Shown here: piece after piece, positions 23,998 through 31,455 of the stretch | How positions within the stretch are numbered: position 1 is the stretch's first letter | How the letters are laid out: each line of letters starts with the position of its first letter | Assembly (NCBI GenBank): GCA_019118425.1 | Contig: DWYZ01000093.1 | Span: forward strand, 1 to 32,316 | DNA: 32,316 bases | Reading direction: 5' to 3' | From: Candidatus Blautia faecavium | GTDB taxonomy: Bacteria; Bacillota; Clostridia; Lachnospirales; Lachnospiraceae | Notes under the pieces: generated by a model | What the model was told of the DNA's origin: nothing | Database searches by the model: none | What the model saw: only the letters and a program-made list of their open reading frames with translations | Made by a program: the position numbers and the translations under genes

Positions 23998-24672
23998 TTA
24001 TTCTGCGCCATATTGCTGGTAATATGCGTCAATCGCCCCTTTAAGCGTATCGTCGATGATAACTTTCCCCTTATATTCTTTATTATAGAGATGCTCCACC
24101 ACCTCAGCCATGGTTACAATGGCGGTGGTGCGAAGGCCGTAAGTCTCTTCTATCTCTTTTAAGGCGCTTTTCGTGCCCTGCCCCCGCTCCATACGGTCTA
24201 CAGATACTACCAGACCCACTGGCTGTACCTCTCCCTGTGCCTTTATGATCGGAAGAGTTTCCTGAATAGAAGTTCCCGCTGTAGTCACATCTTCAATGAT
24301 GACCACCTTATCCCCATCCTCAATAGGACTTCCCAAAAGAATTCCTTTGTCTCCGTGATCCTTTACTTCTTTACGGTTAGAACAATAGCGGATGTCTTTT
24401 CCGTATTCTTCGCTGATAGCCATGGTCGCTGCGACAGTAAGGGGGATTCCCTTGTAGGCCGGTCCGAATAAAACGTCAAAATCCAGGCCGAATTTGCTCT
24501 CAATGGCCTTTGCGTAATACTGCCCCAGCTTACGCAGCTGAGCGCCGGTACGATAAAAACCGGTATTTACAAAAAACGGCGTCTTTCTTCCAGATTTCGT
24601 AACAAAATCTCCGAACTTCAATACATTGCAGTCGATCATAAATTCAATAAATTCTTTTTTATACTGCTCCAT
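23998..24672 (-). CDS. pyrE: Orotate phosphoribosyltransferase
   Basis: Joins orotate and PRPP to give orotidine 5'-phosphate. The 224 residues contain the PRPP loop VVIIEDVTTAGTS (about 123-135), the substrate region KSGRKTPFFVNTG near the start and FGPAYKGIPL at 69-78. It stands apart from the other pyr genes, with its own promoter at 24765-24793 and a leader of about 86 nt; the secreted hydrolase lies between it and pyrD. A repeat copy follows right after the stop codon. Confidence 0.97.
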   Translation of the reverse strand: MEQYKKEFIEFMIDCNVLKFGDFVTKSGRKTPFFVNTGFYRTGAQLRKLGQYYAKAIESKFGLDFDVLFGPAYKGIPLTVAATMAISEEYGKDIRYCSNRKEVKDHGDKGILLGSPIEDGDKVVIIEDVTTAGTSIQETLPIIKAQGEVQPVGLVVSVDRMERGQGTKSALKEIEETYGLRTTAIVTMAEVVEHLYNKEYKGKVIIDDTLKGAIDAYYQQYGAE

Positions 24673-24764
24673 CTTTCTAAAACCTCCTGTATTTGTGGGC
24701 GCATCCCCGATTTTTTCTCTGTATTCTTATATAAACAGCCTTGCACCAAAACTTTTTCCTTTCA

Positions 24765-24793
24765 ATTCTACCATAAGTTTTCTACATTTTCAA
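24765..24793 (-). promoter_or_regulatory. Promoter of pyrE
   Basis: On the minus strand, TTGAAA (24793-24788) and TAGAAT (24770-24765) are 17 nt apart. The leader of about 86 nt shows no clear attenuator. The stretch 24794-24914 holds only the upstream gene's terminator. Confidence 0.7.
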
Positions 24794-24846
24794 TTGAGGC
24801 TGTTTAAAACTTTTCATCAGAAACGCCCTAAAGGTTCCGAAAGAAA

Positions 24847-24893
24847 CGAACGGCGCCTGCCGTCTCCTTATAAAAGGAGCGGGCAAACGCCGT
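24847..24893 (-). terminator. Terminator of the secreted hydrolase gene
   Basis: CGGCG..TGCCG..CTCCTT pairs with AAGGAG.CGGGCA..CGCCG around a 4-nt loop, with small internal bulges. It lies 21 nt after the stop codon. T-rich sequence follows on the minus strand only weakly. Confidence 0.7.
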
Positions 24894-24914
24894 TTGATTT
24901 TTTCCTCTTACTGC

Positions 24915-25904
24915 TTATTCCATATTTTCTTCCCAAAAATCCACCGCATTCTCAAGCCATCCTTCCGCCACGGTTTCCTCTCCCAGCCCGAATCCATGGG
25001 GAAGGCCTTCAAAAACCTCCACCTGCGCAGGCGTACCGTTCTCCTGGATCCTGCTGATGTAATCCTCCACAGTACGGTAATAGGCAATCCCATCGCTGGT
25101 TCCCACACAGGCGTAAGTGGGCGGCTCATTTCCTGTCACATCAGAAAGCCCGGTATACTCCATAACCACTGCCGCCGGGGCAGGATAAGCATCCTCTCCA
25201 AAGGCTTCCGTACCATATGAGCCAAGCCATGCCGCCATCCTGGCTCCTGCCGATCCACCCCAGAGGGAATAGTCTGTCACATCCACATCCAGCTCTTCCT
25301 GATTTTCAAAGATAAAAGCGATCGCCCTGGCCAGATCCTCACAGGCAGTCTGCGCGCCTGGACGGTAGATCAGCACGAAGGCATTGTAGCCTTTTTTTGA
25401 CAGTTCCAATGCCTGGGGAAAGCTGTCGTGCATAGCAGCCACATAGGCAAAACCTCCCCCTGCATTTACCACTGCGAATTTCTCTCCGGGATCTCCGCGG
25501 AAGAAAAACAATCCCGTATTTTCCTTATCCGGATCCTCCGCTTTTTCTTCCTCTGTGTAAATATCATAAAAAATCTGCTCTCCCTCTTCCGCCTGTTCTT
25601 TCATATAATTCACGATCTCCACAGTACGTTCGGGATTTACATAATTGTACCAGGTAAGGATATCTCCCACATCCTTTAACTCCAGATCCGGATCTATCGT
25701 CTTGTCTGCCGGAAAGATCAGCCTTCCGAACCCCTCGAAATCCGGGTCTTCGATCACATCCATCACTTTTGTGTTTTCGGTCACGCCTGTCATCTCCTCT
25801 GCATACACCGGCCTGCCCCCTCCTGCCAGAGCAAGAAGGATAAGAAAGCAGGACGGCAGCAATCCTTTTCTTTTTATCTGATCAAATATTTTCCCAAGTT
25901 TCAT
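24915..25904 (-). CDS. Secreted alpha/beta hydrolase (esterase/lipase-like)
   Basis: Probable extracytoplasmic esterase of 329 residues. A signal peptide is clear: basic KIFDQIKRKG, hydrophobic LLPSCFLILLALAGGG, cleavage after VYA at about residue 35; no lipobox Cys is placed for a lipoprotein. The hydrolase core has an oxyanion-like NAGGG near 147-151, the nucleophile Ser218 in GGSAG, Asp271 in GTSDGIAYY and His303 in LPHGFG. The spacing fits the BD-FAE/esterase group. I chose the ATG at 25904, 6 nt from GGAGG; the ATG at 25907 is too close. It is a single-gene transcript. Confidence 0.82.
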   Translation of the reverse strand: MKLGKIFDQIKRKGLLPSCFLILLALAGGGRPVYAEEMTGVTENTKVMDVIEDPDFEGFGRLIFPADKTIDPDLELKDVGDILTWYNYVNPERTVEIVNYMKEQAEEGEQIFYDIYTEEEKAEDPDKENTGLFFFRGDPGEKFAVVNAGGGFAYVAAMHDSFPQALELSKKGYNAFVLIYRPGAQTACEDLARAIAFIFENQEELDVDVTDYSLWGGSAGARMAAWLGSYGTEAFGEDAYPAPAAVVMEYTGLSDVTGNEPPTYACVGTSDGIAYYRTVEDYISRIQENGTPAQVEVFEGLPHGFGLGEETVAEGWLENAVDFWEENME

Positions 25905-25948
25905 CATACACCTCCGTTTTTGGTCCACACCATTTTAAACTTTCCCCT

Positions 25949-25977
25949 ATTATAAAGCAGATAATTTTCCAGTTGAA
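25949..25977 (-). promoter_or_regulatory. Promoter of the secreted hydrolase gene
   Basis: On the minus strand, TTCAAC (25977-25972) and a consensus TATAAT (25954-25949) are 17 nt apart. The 25978-26077 stretch above it shows nothing further. Confidence 0.65.
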
Positions 25978-26077
25978 GAAACAATAAGTTCTTGTGTTAA
26001 TACCTTGGGGTTCTAAGTCATTTTATCCAAAACAGTTCTCATCAGAAATACTCTCGTCCCATGCTTGTCTGTCAAGT

Positions 26078-26114
26078 AAAAAACGGCGCTGGTTCTCTTT
26101 CCAACGCCGTTTTA
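26078..26114 (-). terminator. Terminator of the pyr operon
   Basis: On the minus strand, AAAACGGCGTTGG pairs with CCAGCGCCGTTTT around an 8-nt loop and is followed by T's. It lies beyond the repeat copy that follows pyrD. Confidence 0.88.
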
Positions 26115-26142
26115 CCTGATTTTCCTTAATCGTTTTTGTCTT

Positions 26143-26271
26143 GTTACTGGCCACACGGTGACTAGTAACGGCAATTTGGCATTTAAAGTTCGCTTCGCTT
26201 TAGTCAAATTGCCTGTTGAATCATGCTGGACCGTAACTACGCAGCAAGTGCGTGGTTCAGGTGTGACATAT
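26143..26271 (+). repeat. Dispersed repeat, full three-module copy (after pyrD)
   Basis: Hairpin 1 is at 26143-26169 (GTTACT / AGTAAC ends). Module 2 is GGCAATTTG (26170-26178) pairing with CAAATTGCC (26205-26213). Module 3 has AACTACGCA / TGCGTGGTT with a GCAAG loop and the tail GTGACATATA. It lies between the pyrD stop codon and the pyr terminator, so it is transcribed at the operon end. Confidence 0.88.
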
Positions 26272-26275
26272 AACT

Positions 26276-27181
26276 TTATCTTACTGTTCCGATCAATTCC
26301 TGAATGTCTTCCACCTGCTCCTTTTCCATGAATTCCCGGATTCCTTTTACCACTTCCACGGTAGCGTAAGGATTAAAGAAATTTGCCGTTCCTACCGACA
26401 CGGCTGTGGCTCCTGCCATGATAAACTCCAGTGCATCCTCTGCTGTGGATATCCCGCCCATACCGATGATCGGAAGGGAGACTGCGTTTGCCACCTGATA
26501 GACCATGCGCACTGCCACAGGTTTTACCGCCGGTCCGGACATTCCGCCGGTTTTATTGGCAAGGGCAAAGGTTCTTTTATGGATATCGATCTTCATCCCT
26601 GTAATGGTGTTTATAAGAGACAGTACGTCCGCGCCCCCCTCCTGGGCAGCCCTGGCCATCTCTGTGATATCTGTCACATTTGGACTAAGCTTCATGATAA
26701 CCGGCTGCTTCGCATATTTTTTTACCTCTTTGGTAATGGCAAGAAGGGCCGCAGGGTCCTGTCCGAAAGCAATCCCGCCCTCTTTTACATTAGGACAGGA
26801 TACGTTGATCTCCAGCATATCTACCGGTTCATCGCCCAGGCGTTCCACCACTTCACAGTAATCCTTCGTACTTTTTCCGCATACATTGACAATGATCTTT
26901 GTATCAAACTTTTTTAAAAAGGGGATATCCCTTTTGCAGAATACGTCTATGCCGGGATTCTGAAGACCAATGGCGTTCAGCATGCCGCCCCAGGTCTCAG
27001 CCACACGGGGAACAGGATTCCCTGGCCAGGGTACATTAGCCACTCCCTTAGTCACTACGGCTCCGAGGCTGTTCAGATCCACAAACTCACTGTATTCTTC
27101 TCCGGAGCCAAAGGTACCGGAGGCTGTCATGACCGGATTTTTCAGCTGCACACCAGCTAAATTTACGCTCATCTTACTCAT
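26276..27181 (-). CDS. pyrD: Dihydroorotate dehydrogenase, class 1B catalytic subunit
   Basis: FMN enzyme oxidising dihydroorotate to orotate; class 1B forms a complex with PyrK and uses NAD. The 301 residues show the FMN site (MTASGTFGSG, VVTKGV with Lys45), LNAIGLQNPG, the active-site Cys129 in INVSCPNVKEGG (Cys rather than Ser marks class 1) and MGGISTAEDALEFIMAGATAVSVGTANF. The ATG at 27181 follows GGAGG by 7 nt and overlaps the pyrK stop (ATGA). The residues encoded further upstream belong to pyrK in another frame. Confidence 0.96.
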   Translation of the reverse strand: MSKMSVNLAGVQLKNPVMTASGTFGSGEEYSEFVDLNSLGAVVTKGVANVPWPGNPVPRVAETWGGMLNAIGLQNPGIDVFCKRDIPFLKKFDTKIIVNVCGKSTKDYCEVVERLGDEPVDMLEINVSCPNVKEGGIAFGQDPAALLAITKEVKKYAKQPVIMKLSPNVTDITEMARAAQEGGADVLSLINTITGMKIDIHKRTFALANKTGGMSGPAVKPVAVRMVYQVANAVSLPIIGMGGISTAEDALEFIMAGATAVSVGTANFFNPYATVEVVKGIREFMEKEQVEDIQELIGTVR

Positions 27182-27960
27182 AGCTCTACCTCCGTGCTTA
27201 AAAATACCGGACCGTCCTTGCACACGCGTTTATTGTGCACATGGGAATGGGCGTCTACATCCTTGGATCTGCACACACAGGCAAGGCAGGCGCCTACACC
27301 GCAGGCCATACGTTCCTCCATAGAAATCCAGCAGGGGATTCCCTTTTCCAGAGCATACGCCTTTAAGGCCCGAAGCATGGGCGCAGGGCCGCAAGCAAAG
27401 ATCAGATCCGCTTCCAGATGATTTTCCCGGATGGCATCCAGTACATTTCCTTTGGTTCCGGCGCTTCCGTCCTCTGTGGCAACGTATACCTTTCCGTAAA
27501 GTTCGAATTCTTTATTTAAAAACAGCTCGTCCCTGTAGCCCAGGATAATCTGTTTTTCTCCCTGGAATTGTTTCGCTGTTTCCAGCATAGGGGGAATACC
27601 GATTCCTCCTCCTATTAAAAAGACCTTTTTCCCCTTCCCTTCCTCTAACGGGAAGCCGTTTCCTAAAGGTCCAAGGGTTTCTATCGCCACCTTTGCATGA
27701 AGGCGGGAAAAGCCCTCTGTCCCGGTGTTTTTTCCTGTAACTCTGTATACCAGGCGAAGGGACTTCTGTTCTTTATCAATCTCACAGATACTGATGGGAC
27801 GGGGAAGCAGTTTGCTTCCATCCCTGGTATATAGAGAGACAAATTGTCCGGGACGGGCGTTCTGTGCTATTTTTTCAGTTTCCAGCCACATGCTGTATAT
27901 ATCTGTGCCGATACATTCCTGGCTGATGATCCTGCAGCTTTCTTTCGTCTTTTCCTGCAT
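27178..27960 (-). CDS. pyrK: Dihydroorotate dehydrogenase electron-transfer subunit
   Basis: Carries electrons from PyrD to NAD through FAD and a [2Fe-2S] cluster. The 260 residues have an N-terminal FAD barrel (LLPRPISICE), the NAD domain (FLIGGGIGIPPMLETAK) and a C-terminal cluster loop. The loop ligands are Cys220, Cys225, Cys228 (MACGVGACLACVC) and Cys247 (VCKDGPVF). Start at 27960, with GGAGG close upstream. The 68-nt gap from pyrF contains hairpins like those before purD. Its stop overlaps the pyrD start. Confidence 0.96.
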   Translation of the reverse strand: MQEKTKESCRIISQECIGTDIYSMWLETEKIAQNARPGQFVSLYTRDGSKLLPRPISICEIDKEQKSLRLVYRVTGKNTGTEGFSRLHAKVAIETLGPLGNGFPLEEGKGKKVFLIGGGIGIPPMLETAKQFQGEKQIILGYRDELFLNKEFELYGKVYVATEDGSAGTKGNVLDAIRENHLEADLIFACGPAPMLRALKAYALEKGIPCWISMEERMACGVGACLACVCRSKDVDAHSHVHNKRVCKDGPVFLSTEVEL

Positions 27961-28028
27961 TTTTTCCTCCTTCTGACGCAGCTTACTCACGGAGTACGTT
28001 GGCTGCGCCAAACTTCCAAAATCTCCTC
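27961..28028 (-). repeat. Intercistronic hairpin before pyrK, similar to that before purD
   Basis: The minus strand has TTTTGGAAGTTTGG soon after the pyrF stop, GGCGCAGCC pairing loosely with AGCTGCGTC around a loop, and GCGTCAGAAGGAGG just before the start. The purD gap (17772-17843) has the same landmarks in the same order. Confidence 0.6.
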
Positions 28029-28955
28029 CTAGCGGCTGGACAGAGCGTGATCAATGTCCTCGATCATGTCTTTTACTGCCATACGGGATGCTTCCCCATA
28101 ATTTTCTTCACCTGCAGAAGCATATTTTTCCTGTTTATATGCGGCAATGATCCCTCTGGAAGAATTCACAATAGCCCCAAGTCCATCCTCATTGAAGAAA
28201 TGGACCAGATCTGCTCCTTTTCCTCCCTGGGCGCCGTATCCCGGTACCAGGATAAAGGTCTTTGGCATAATCTTGCGAAGCACCTTGCCCATCTCCGGAT
28301 AGGTTGCTCCCACTACTGCCCCTACATAGCTGTAGCTGCCGCCCATATGCTCTTCTCCCCACTGGGCAACTTTTTCTCCTACCCACTCATAAAGAGGGCG
28401 TCCGTCAATCATGCGGTCCTGGAACTCTCCGCTTGAAGGATTAGAGGTTTTTACCAGAATGAACAGGCCTTTCTTTTCTTCCTTACAAACATCTATAAAG
28501 GGCTTTACTCCATCAGATCCAAGATAAGGATTTACCGTAGCAAAATCTTCGTCAAATCCGGCATAAGATCTGCTTCCCACCTGGACATGTCCCAGATGTC
28601 CCACTGCATACGCTGCTGAAGTGGAACCGATATCTCCCCTCTTAATGTCGCCGATCACAATAAGATCTTTTTCTTTACAATAATCAATCGTCTTTTTATA
28701 TGCCATAAGTCCCGGAATGCCGAACTGTTCATACATAGCAATCTGCGGCTTCACCGCCGGGATCAGGTCGCAGGTGGCATCCACGATTCCTTTATTAAAC
28801 TGCCAGATGGCTTCTGCCGCGCCCTCCAAAGTCTCTCCGTACTCTTTAAAAGCACGTTCCAAAATCTGAGACGGAATGTAGCTAAGCATAGGATCCAGTC
28901 CTACCACTATGGGCGCATTTGTCTTTTTGATCTTGTCAATCAATTTGTTGATCAT
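28029..28955 (-). CDS. pyrF: Orotidine 5'-phosphate decarboxylase (long subfamily)
   Basis: Last step of UMP synthesis. The 308 residues match the longer PyrF subfamily of Clostridia and mycobacteria rather than the 240-residue type. Motifs are IVVGLDPML (16-24), the catalytic tetrad region IGDIKRGDIGST (Asp103, Lys105, Asp108) and the phosphate loop LVPGYGAQGGKG. GGAGG lies 7 nt before the ATG. It is second in pyrC-F-K-D. Confidence 0.97.
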   Translation of the reverse strand: MINKLIDKIKKTNAPIVVGLDPMLSYIPSQILERAFKEYGETLEGAAEAIWQFNKGIVDATCDLIPAVKPQIAMYEQFGIPGLMAYKKTIDYCKEKDLIVIGDIKRGDIGSTSAAYAVGHLGHVQVGSRSYAGFDEDFATVNPYLGSDGVKPFIDVCKEEKKGLFILVKTSNPSSGEFQDRMIDGRPLYEWVGEKVAQWGEEHMGGSYSYVGAVVGATYPEMGKVLRKIMPKTFILVPGYGAQGGKGADLVHFFNEDGLGAIVNSSRGIIAAYKQEKYASAGEENYGEASRMAVKDMIEDIDHALSSR

Positions 28956-29004
28956 AAGGTTTTCCTCCGGATTTCGTTTGTATTTTTATTTTATATCTTG
29001 TCTT

Positions 29005-30294
29005 TCAGGCGTTTTCGTATGCAATCTTACTGTCGCAGATAGTATACAGAACCTTGCCCTTTACCTTTTTGCCATGGAAAGGCGTGTTTTTCCCTTTAGA
29101 GGCGAAGGCATTTTTGTCAATGGCATATTCATCTTCCACATTGACTACGATCACATCTGCCGGATGTCCCTCCTGAAGGGTTCCGCTATCAAGTCTTAAG
29201 ATCTGCGCAGGGTTCCAGCACATTTTTTCTACCATCTGAAGAGGTGTAAGGATACCTTTTTCCACAAGCTCTGTGTACGTAAGCGCAAGGCTGGTCTCAA
29301 GCCCTACGATCCCAAAAGCTGTATTTCTCATAGAACCGGTCTTATCTTTCGCCGTATGGGGAGCGTGATCTGTGCTGATCACTTTAATATACCCTTCCTT
29401 TAATCCCTTTATCAGGGCATCCACATCTTCCCTGGCGCGCAGGGGCGGATTCATCTTATAATTGGGATCATCTCTCGGGATATCGTCTGATGTAAGGGTA
29501 AAATGGTGTGGGCAGACTTCCGCTGTGATCTGCTTTCCAAGTCCCGCCTCTTCTACATACTTCATCATCTTTGCCACTCCTCTTGTGGAACAATGGCACA
29601 GATGCAGACGAGCCCCTGTCTCCACAGCAAGCAGGATGTCTCTCGCTGCAATAACATCCTCTACAGAATTGCAGATTCCCGGCAGGCGGAGACGTTCTGC
29701 GTTTTTATCCTCGTTCATACACCCATTTCCCCGCAGATCGATATCCTCACAGTGGGCAAACACCGGAATCCCACATTCTGCCGCGATCTTCATGGCATCT
29801 TTATAAACGCGGCTGTTCATCACTGACTTTCCGTCCTCAGAAAGAGCCGGTATCCCTGCCCTGGCCATTCCCCAGATATCTGCCAGTTCTGTTCCATTCT
29901 CGCCTTTCGTAATGGCTCCGGCCTGCAGGACATGGATGCCGGAAACCTGAGCCGCTTTATTATGAACATAATTTACCCTGTCTGGATTATCAATGACAGG
30001 GCTGGTGTTCGGCATTGCCACTACAGTGGTCACTCCGCCATGTGCTGCCGCTTGAGAACCTGTTTCGATATCCTCCTTATCCGTCTGTCCCGGATCACGC
30101 AAATGCACATGCAAGTCAATGATGCCAGGCATGACGAGACATCCTGCGGCGTCTATCACCCGATCCGCCAGCTCCTCCATCTCAATGTGTTCTCCTATCT
30201 TCCGGATCACTCCATCTTCCACATACACATCGCCTGTCATGTCCGTATTTGTGGCCGCATCAAGAATACGGCCTCCGCGAATCAGAATACCCAT
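29005..30294 (-). CDS. pyrC: Dihydroorotase (class I)
   Basis: Zn-dependent ring closure of carbamoyl aspartate to dihydroorotate. The 429 residues fit class I. Metal ligands are His62 and His64 (DLHVHLRDPGQ), Asp153 (LSEDG, the bridging residue in class I), His181 (FAHCED) and His234 (LCHCSTRG); Asp309 (STDHAPHT) is the catalytic Asp. AAGGAG precedes the ATG at 30294 by about 9 nt; upstream in-frame codons run into the repeat-bearing leader. It is the first gene of the pyr operon, with a TTGACT-17-TATGAT promoter. Confidence 0.96.
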   Translation of the reverse strand: MGILIRGGRILDAATNTDMTGDVYVEDGVIRKIGEHIEMEELADRVIDAAGCLVMPGIIDLHVHLRDPGQTDKEDIETGSQAAAHGGVTTVVAMPNTSPVIDNPDRVNYVHNKAAQVSGIHVLQAGAITKGENGTELADIWGMARAGIPALSEDGKSVMNSRVYKDAMKIAAECGIPVFAHCEDIDLRGNGCMNEDKNAERLRLPGICNSVEDVIAARDILLAVETGARLHLCHCSTRGVAKMMKYVEEAGLGKQITAEVCPHHFTLTSDDIPRDDPNYKMNPPLRAREDVDALIKGLKEGYIKVISTDHAPHTAKDKTGSMRNTAFGIVGLETSLALTYTELVEKGILTPLQMVEKMCWNPAQILRLDSGTLQEGHPADVIVVNVEDEYAIDKNAFASKGKNTPFHGKKVKGKVLYTICDSKIAYENA

Positions 30295-30329
30295 GTCAAC
30301 ATACTCCTTCCAGATATTATTTTTTCCCT

Positions 30330-30373
30330 TAAATGCCAAATTTCCAGTTACTGTTCACCACGAGACCAGTAAG
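30330..30373 (-). repeat. Dispersed repeat, two-module copy in reverse orientation (pyr leader)
   Basis: On the minus strand, a 27-nt hairpin (30373-30347; arms match the family with a few changes) is followed by GGAAATTTGGCATTTAA, the same core as in the other copies. It lies inside the 5' leader of pyrC, between promoter and ribosome site, opposite in direction to the copies at 20102, 23866 and 26143. Confidence 0.8.
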
Positions 30374-30399
30374 TGTTTCTTTTTGGCTGATATGAATTT

Positions 30400-30428
30400 A
30401 TCATACACGAAAACCCCTGTTTAGTCAA
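30400..30428 (-). promoter_or_regulatory. Promoter of the pyr operon
   Basis: On the minus strand, TTGACT (30428-30423) and TATGAT (30405-30400) are 17 nt apart. Transcription would begin near 30393, giving a leader of about 100 nt that contains the repeat copy. The stretch 30429-30560 holds nothing I recognise. Confidence 0.75.
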
Positions 30429-30564
30429 ACCTTCCCGTCAATATCCTCTCCTCTTTTTCTTACTTAAACAATGCAATCTTCCTTTTCCGCTAATCCATTG
30501 TTTTCTCCTGTTTCGCCTTAAATGACTATTCTTCATTTTTTCGTCCAAACAATTCAGAATAACC

Positions 30565-30593
30565 TTGACAATTTATTTTCACAGATATATAAT
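30565..30593 (+). promoter_or_regulatory. Consensus promoter of the cold-shock gene
   Basis: Perfect TTGACA (30565-30570) and TATAAT (30588-30593) with a 17-nt spacer. The leader of about 134 nt is AT-rich and can pair AAATCAC (from 30624) with GTGATTTTTT (from 30675). Confidence 0.9.
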
Positions 30594-30733
30594 CAGAATA
30601 TAACCTATATTGTTTAATACAAAATCACTAGTTTTTAGAGATTATATATTACATGATATAGTCTGTAAAATCTGGTGATTTTTTATCGTCAGAGAACATT
30701 TTAATCTTTTTTTATTTTTATGGAGGTAACATC

Positions 30734-30934
30734 ATGAACAATGGAACTGTAAAGTGGTTCAATGCAGAAAAAGGATATGGTTTTATCACAGGCGAAGACG
30801 GAGCAGATGTTTTCGTACACTTTTCTGCAATTAACGGAGAAGGCTTTAAGTCTCTTGACGAAGGTCAGGCCGTAACTTACGACTTAACAGAAGGCGCTCG
30901 TGGAATGCAGGCTGCTAACGTTACTAAATTATAA
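30734..30934 (+). CDS. Cold-shock protein (CspA family)
   Basis: RNA-binding chaperone of 66 residues, a single five-stranded cold-shock domain. RNP1 is KGYGFI and RNP2 is VFVHF; the N-terminal [18 protein letters not shown] is typical. A GGAGG site lies 8 nt before the ATG. With a perfect promoter and a long AT-rich leader it is likely to be abundantly made and controlled after transcription, as for other csp genes. It is the only plus-strand gene in the right half and ends at a strong terminator. Confidence 0.97.
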   Translation: MNNGTVKWFNAEKGYGFITGEDGADVFVHFSAINGEGFKSLDEGQAVTYDLTEGARGMQAANVTKL

Positions 30935-30981
30935 GAGTATCCCCAAGGGAGACCTTAGCCGCATCACCAATTAACAAACAC

Positions 30982-31009
30982 AAAAATCCCCGGTTTTCCG
31001 GGGATTTTT
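30982..31009 (+). terminator. Terminator of the cold-shock gene
   Basis: Twelve-base-pair stem AAAAATCCCCGG / CCGGGGATTTTT with a TTTT loop and a T-rich end. Its symmetry would let it also end the leftward transcript of the 84-residue gene. Confidence 0.92.
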
Positions 31010-31072
31010 ATGTGGGTAGATTCTCCCTTCAGGAAACAGCCGATTTCCTTGGAGGAGAATTTTTATATTTTT

Positions 31073-31327
31073 TTATTCTGCCGTATCCTGGGAAAGAGAG
31101 GAAAGGTAATTATCCAGCGCGCTGGTGTCCATAACGGTTTGAAGCACTGTCGCCTCCTGCCCCTCTGTAGCCTTATCATATACAGAGTAACCAATCCAGC
31201 ATACGATTACAAGACCAACAATCAATGCCGCCAGCTTTTCCAGCCTTAAAGCCATCTTTTCTTTTTTCATGATTTTATCGCGGTTTGCTTTTTTCTTCTT
31301 ATATTCATCTACTTTTTTCTGGCTCAT
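31073..31327 (-). CDS. Small single-pass membrane protein of unknown function
   Basis: An 84-residue protein. A very basic N-terminus (MSQKKVDEYKKKKANRDKIMKKEK) is followed by one hydrophobic helix at about 32-48 (LAALIVGLVIVCWIGYSVY) and an acidic C-terminal part ending SSLSQDTAE. By the positive-inside rule the tail faces outside. The ATG at 31327 has AAGGAG about 7 nt upstream; further upstream in-frame codons cover a promoter-like TATAAT (31429-31424) and a repeat-like hairpin and are not coding. No family is recognised. Confidence 0.7.
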   Translation of the reverse strand: MSQKKVDEYKKKKANRDKIMKKEKMALRLEKLAALIVGLVIVCWIGYSVYDKATEGQEATVLQTVMDTSALDNYLSSLSQDTAE

Positions 31328-31359
31328 GATCAATCTCCTTTTGTACCCATAATAAAGTC

Positions 31360-31382
31360 TTACCAGCCATACGGTGACCAGT
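31360..31382. repeat. Decayed hairpin copy of the dispersed repeat
   Basis: Read on the minus strand, ACTGGTCACCGTATGGCTGG with the following TAA matches the corresponding part of the copy at 26143 with about four changes in 23 bases. It lies in the leader of the 84-residue gene. Confidence 0.5.
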
Positions 31383-31455
31383 CCCTGAGAGCTGCCAAAA
31401 ACAGCGGCCCATAAGATAAAATTATTATAGCACAATCTCTTCCCAAAGAAAAGAG

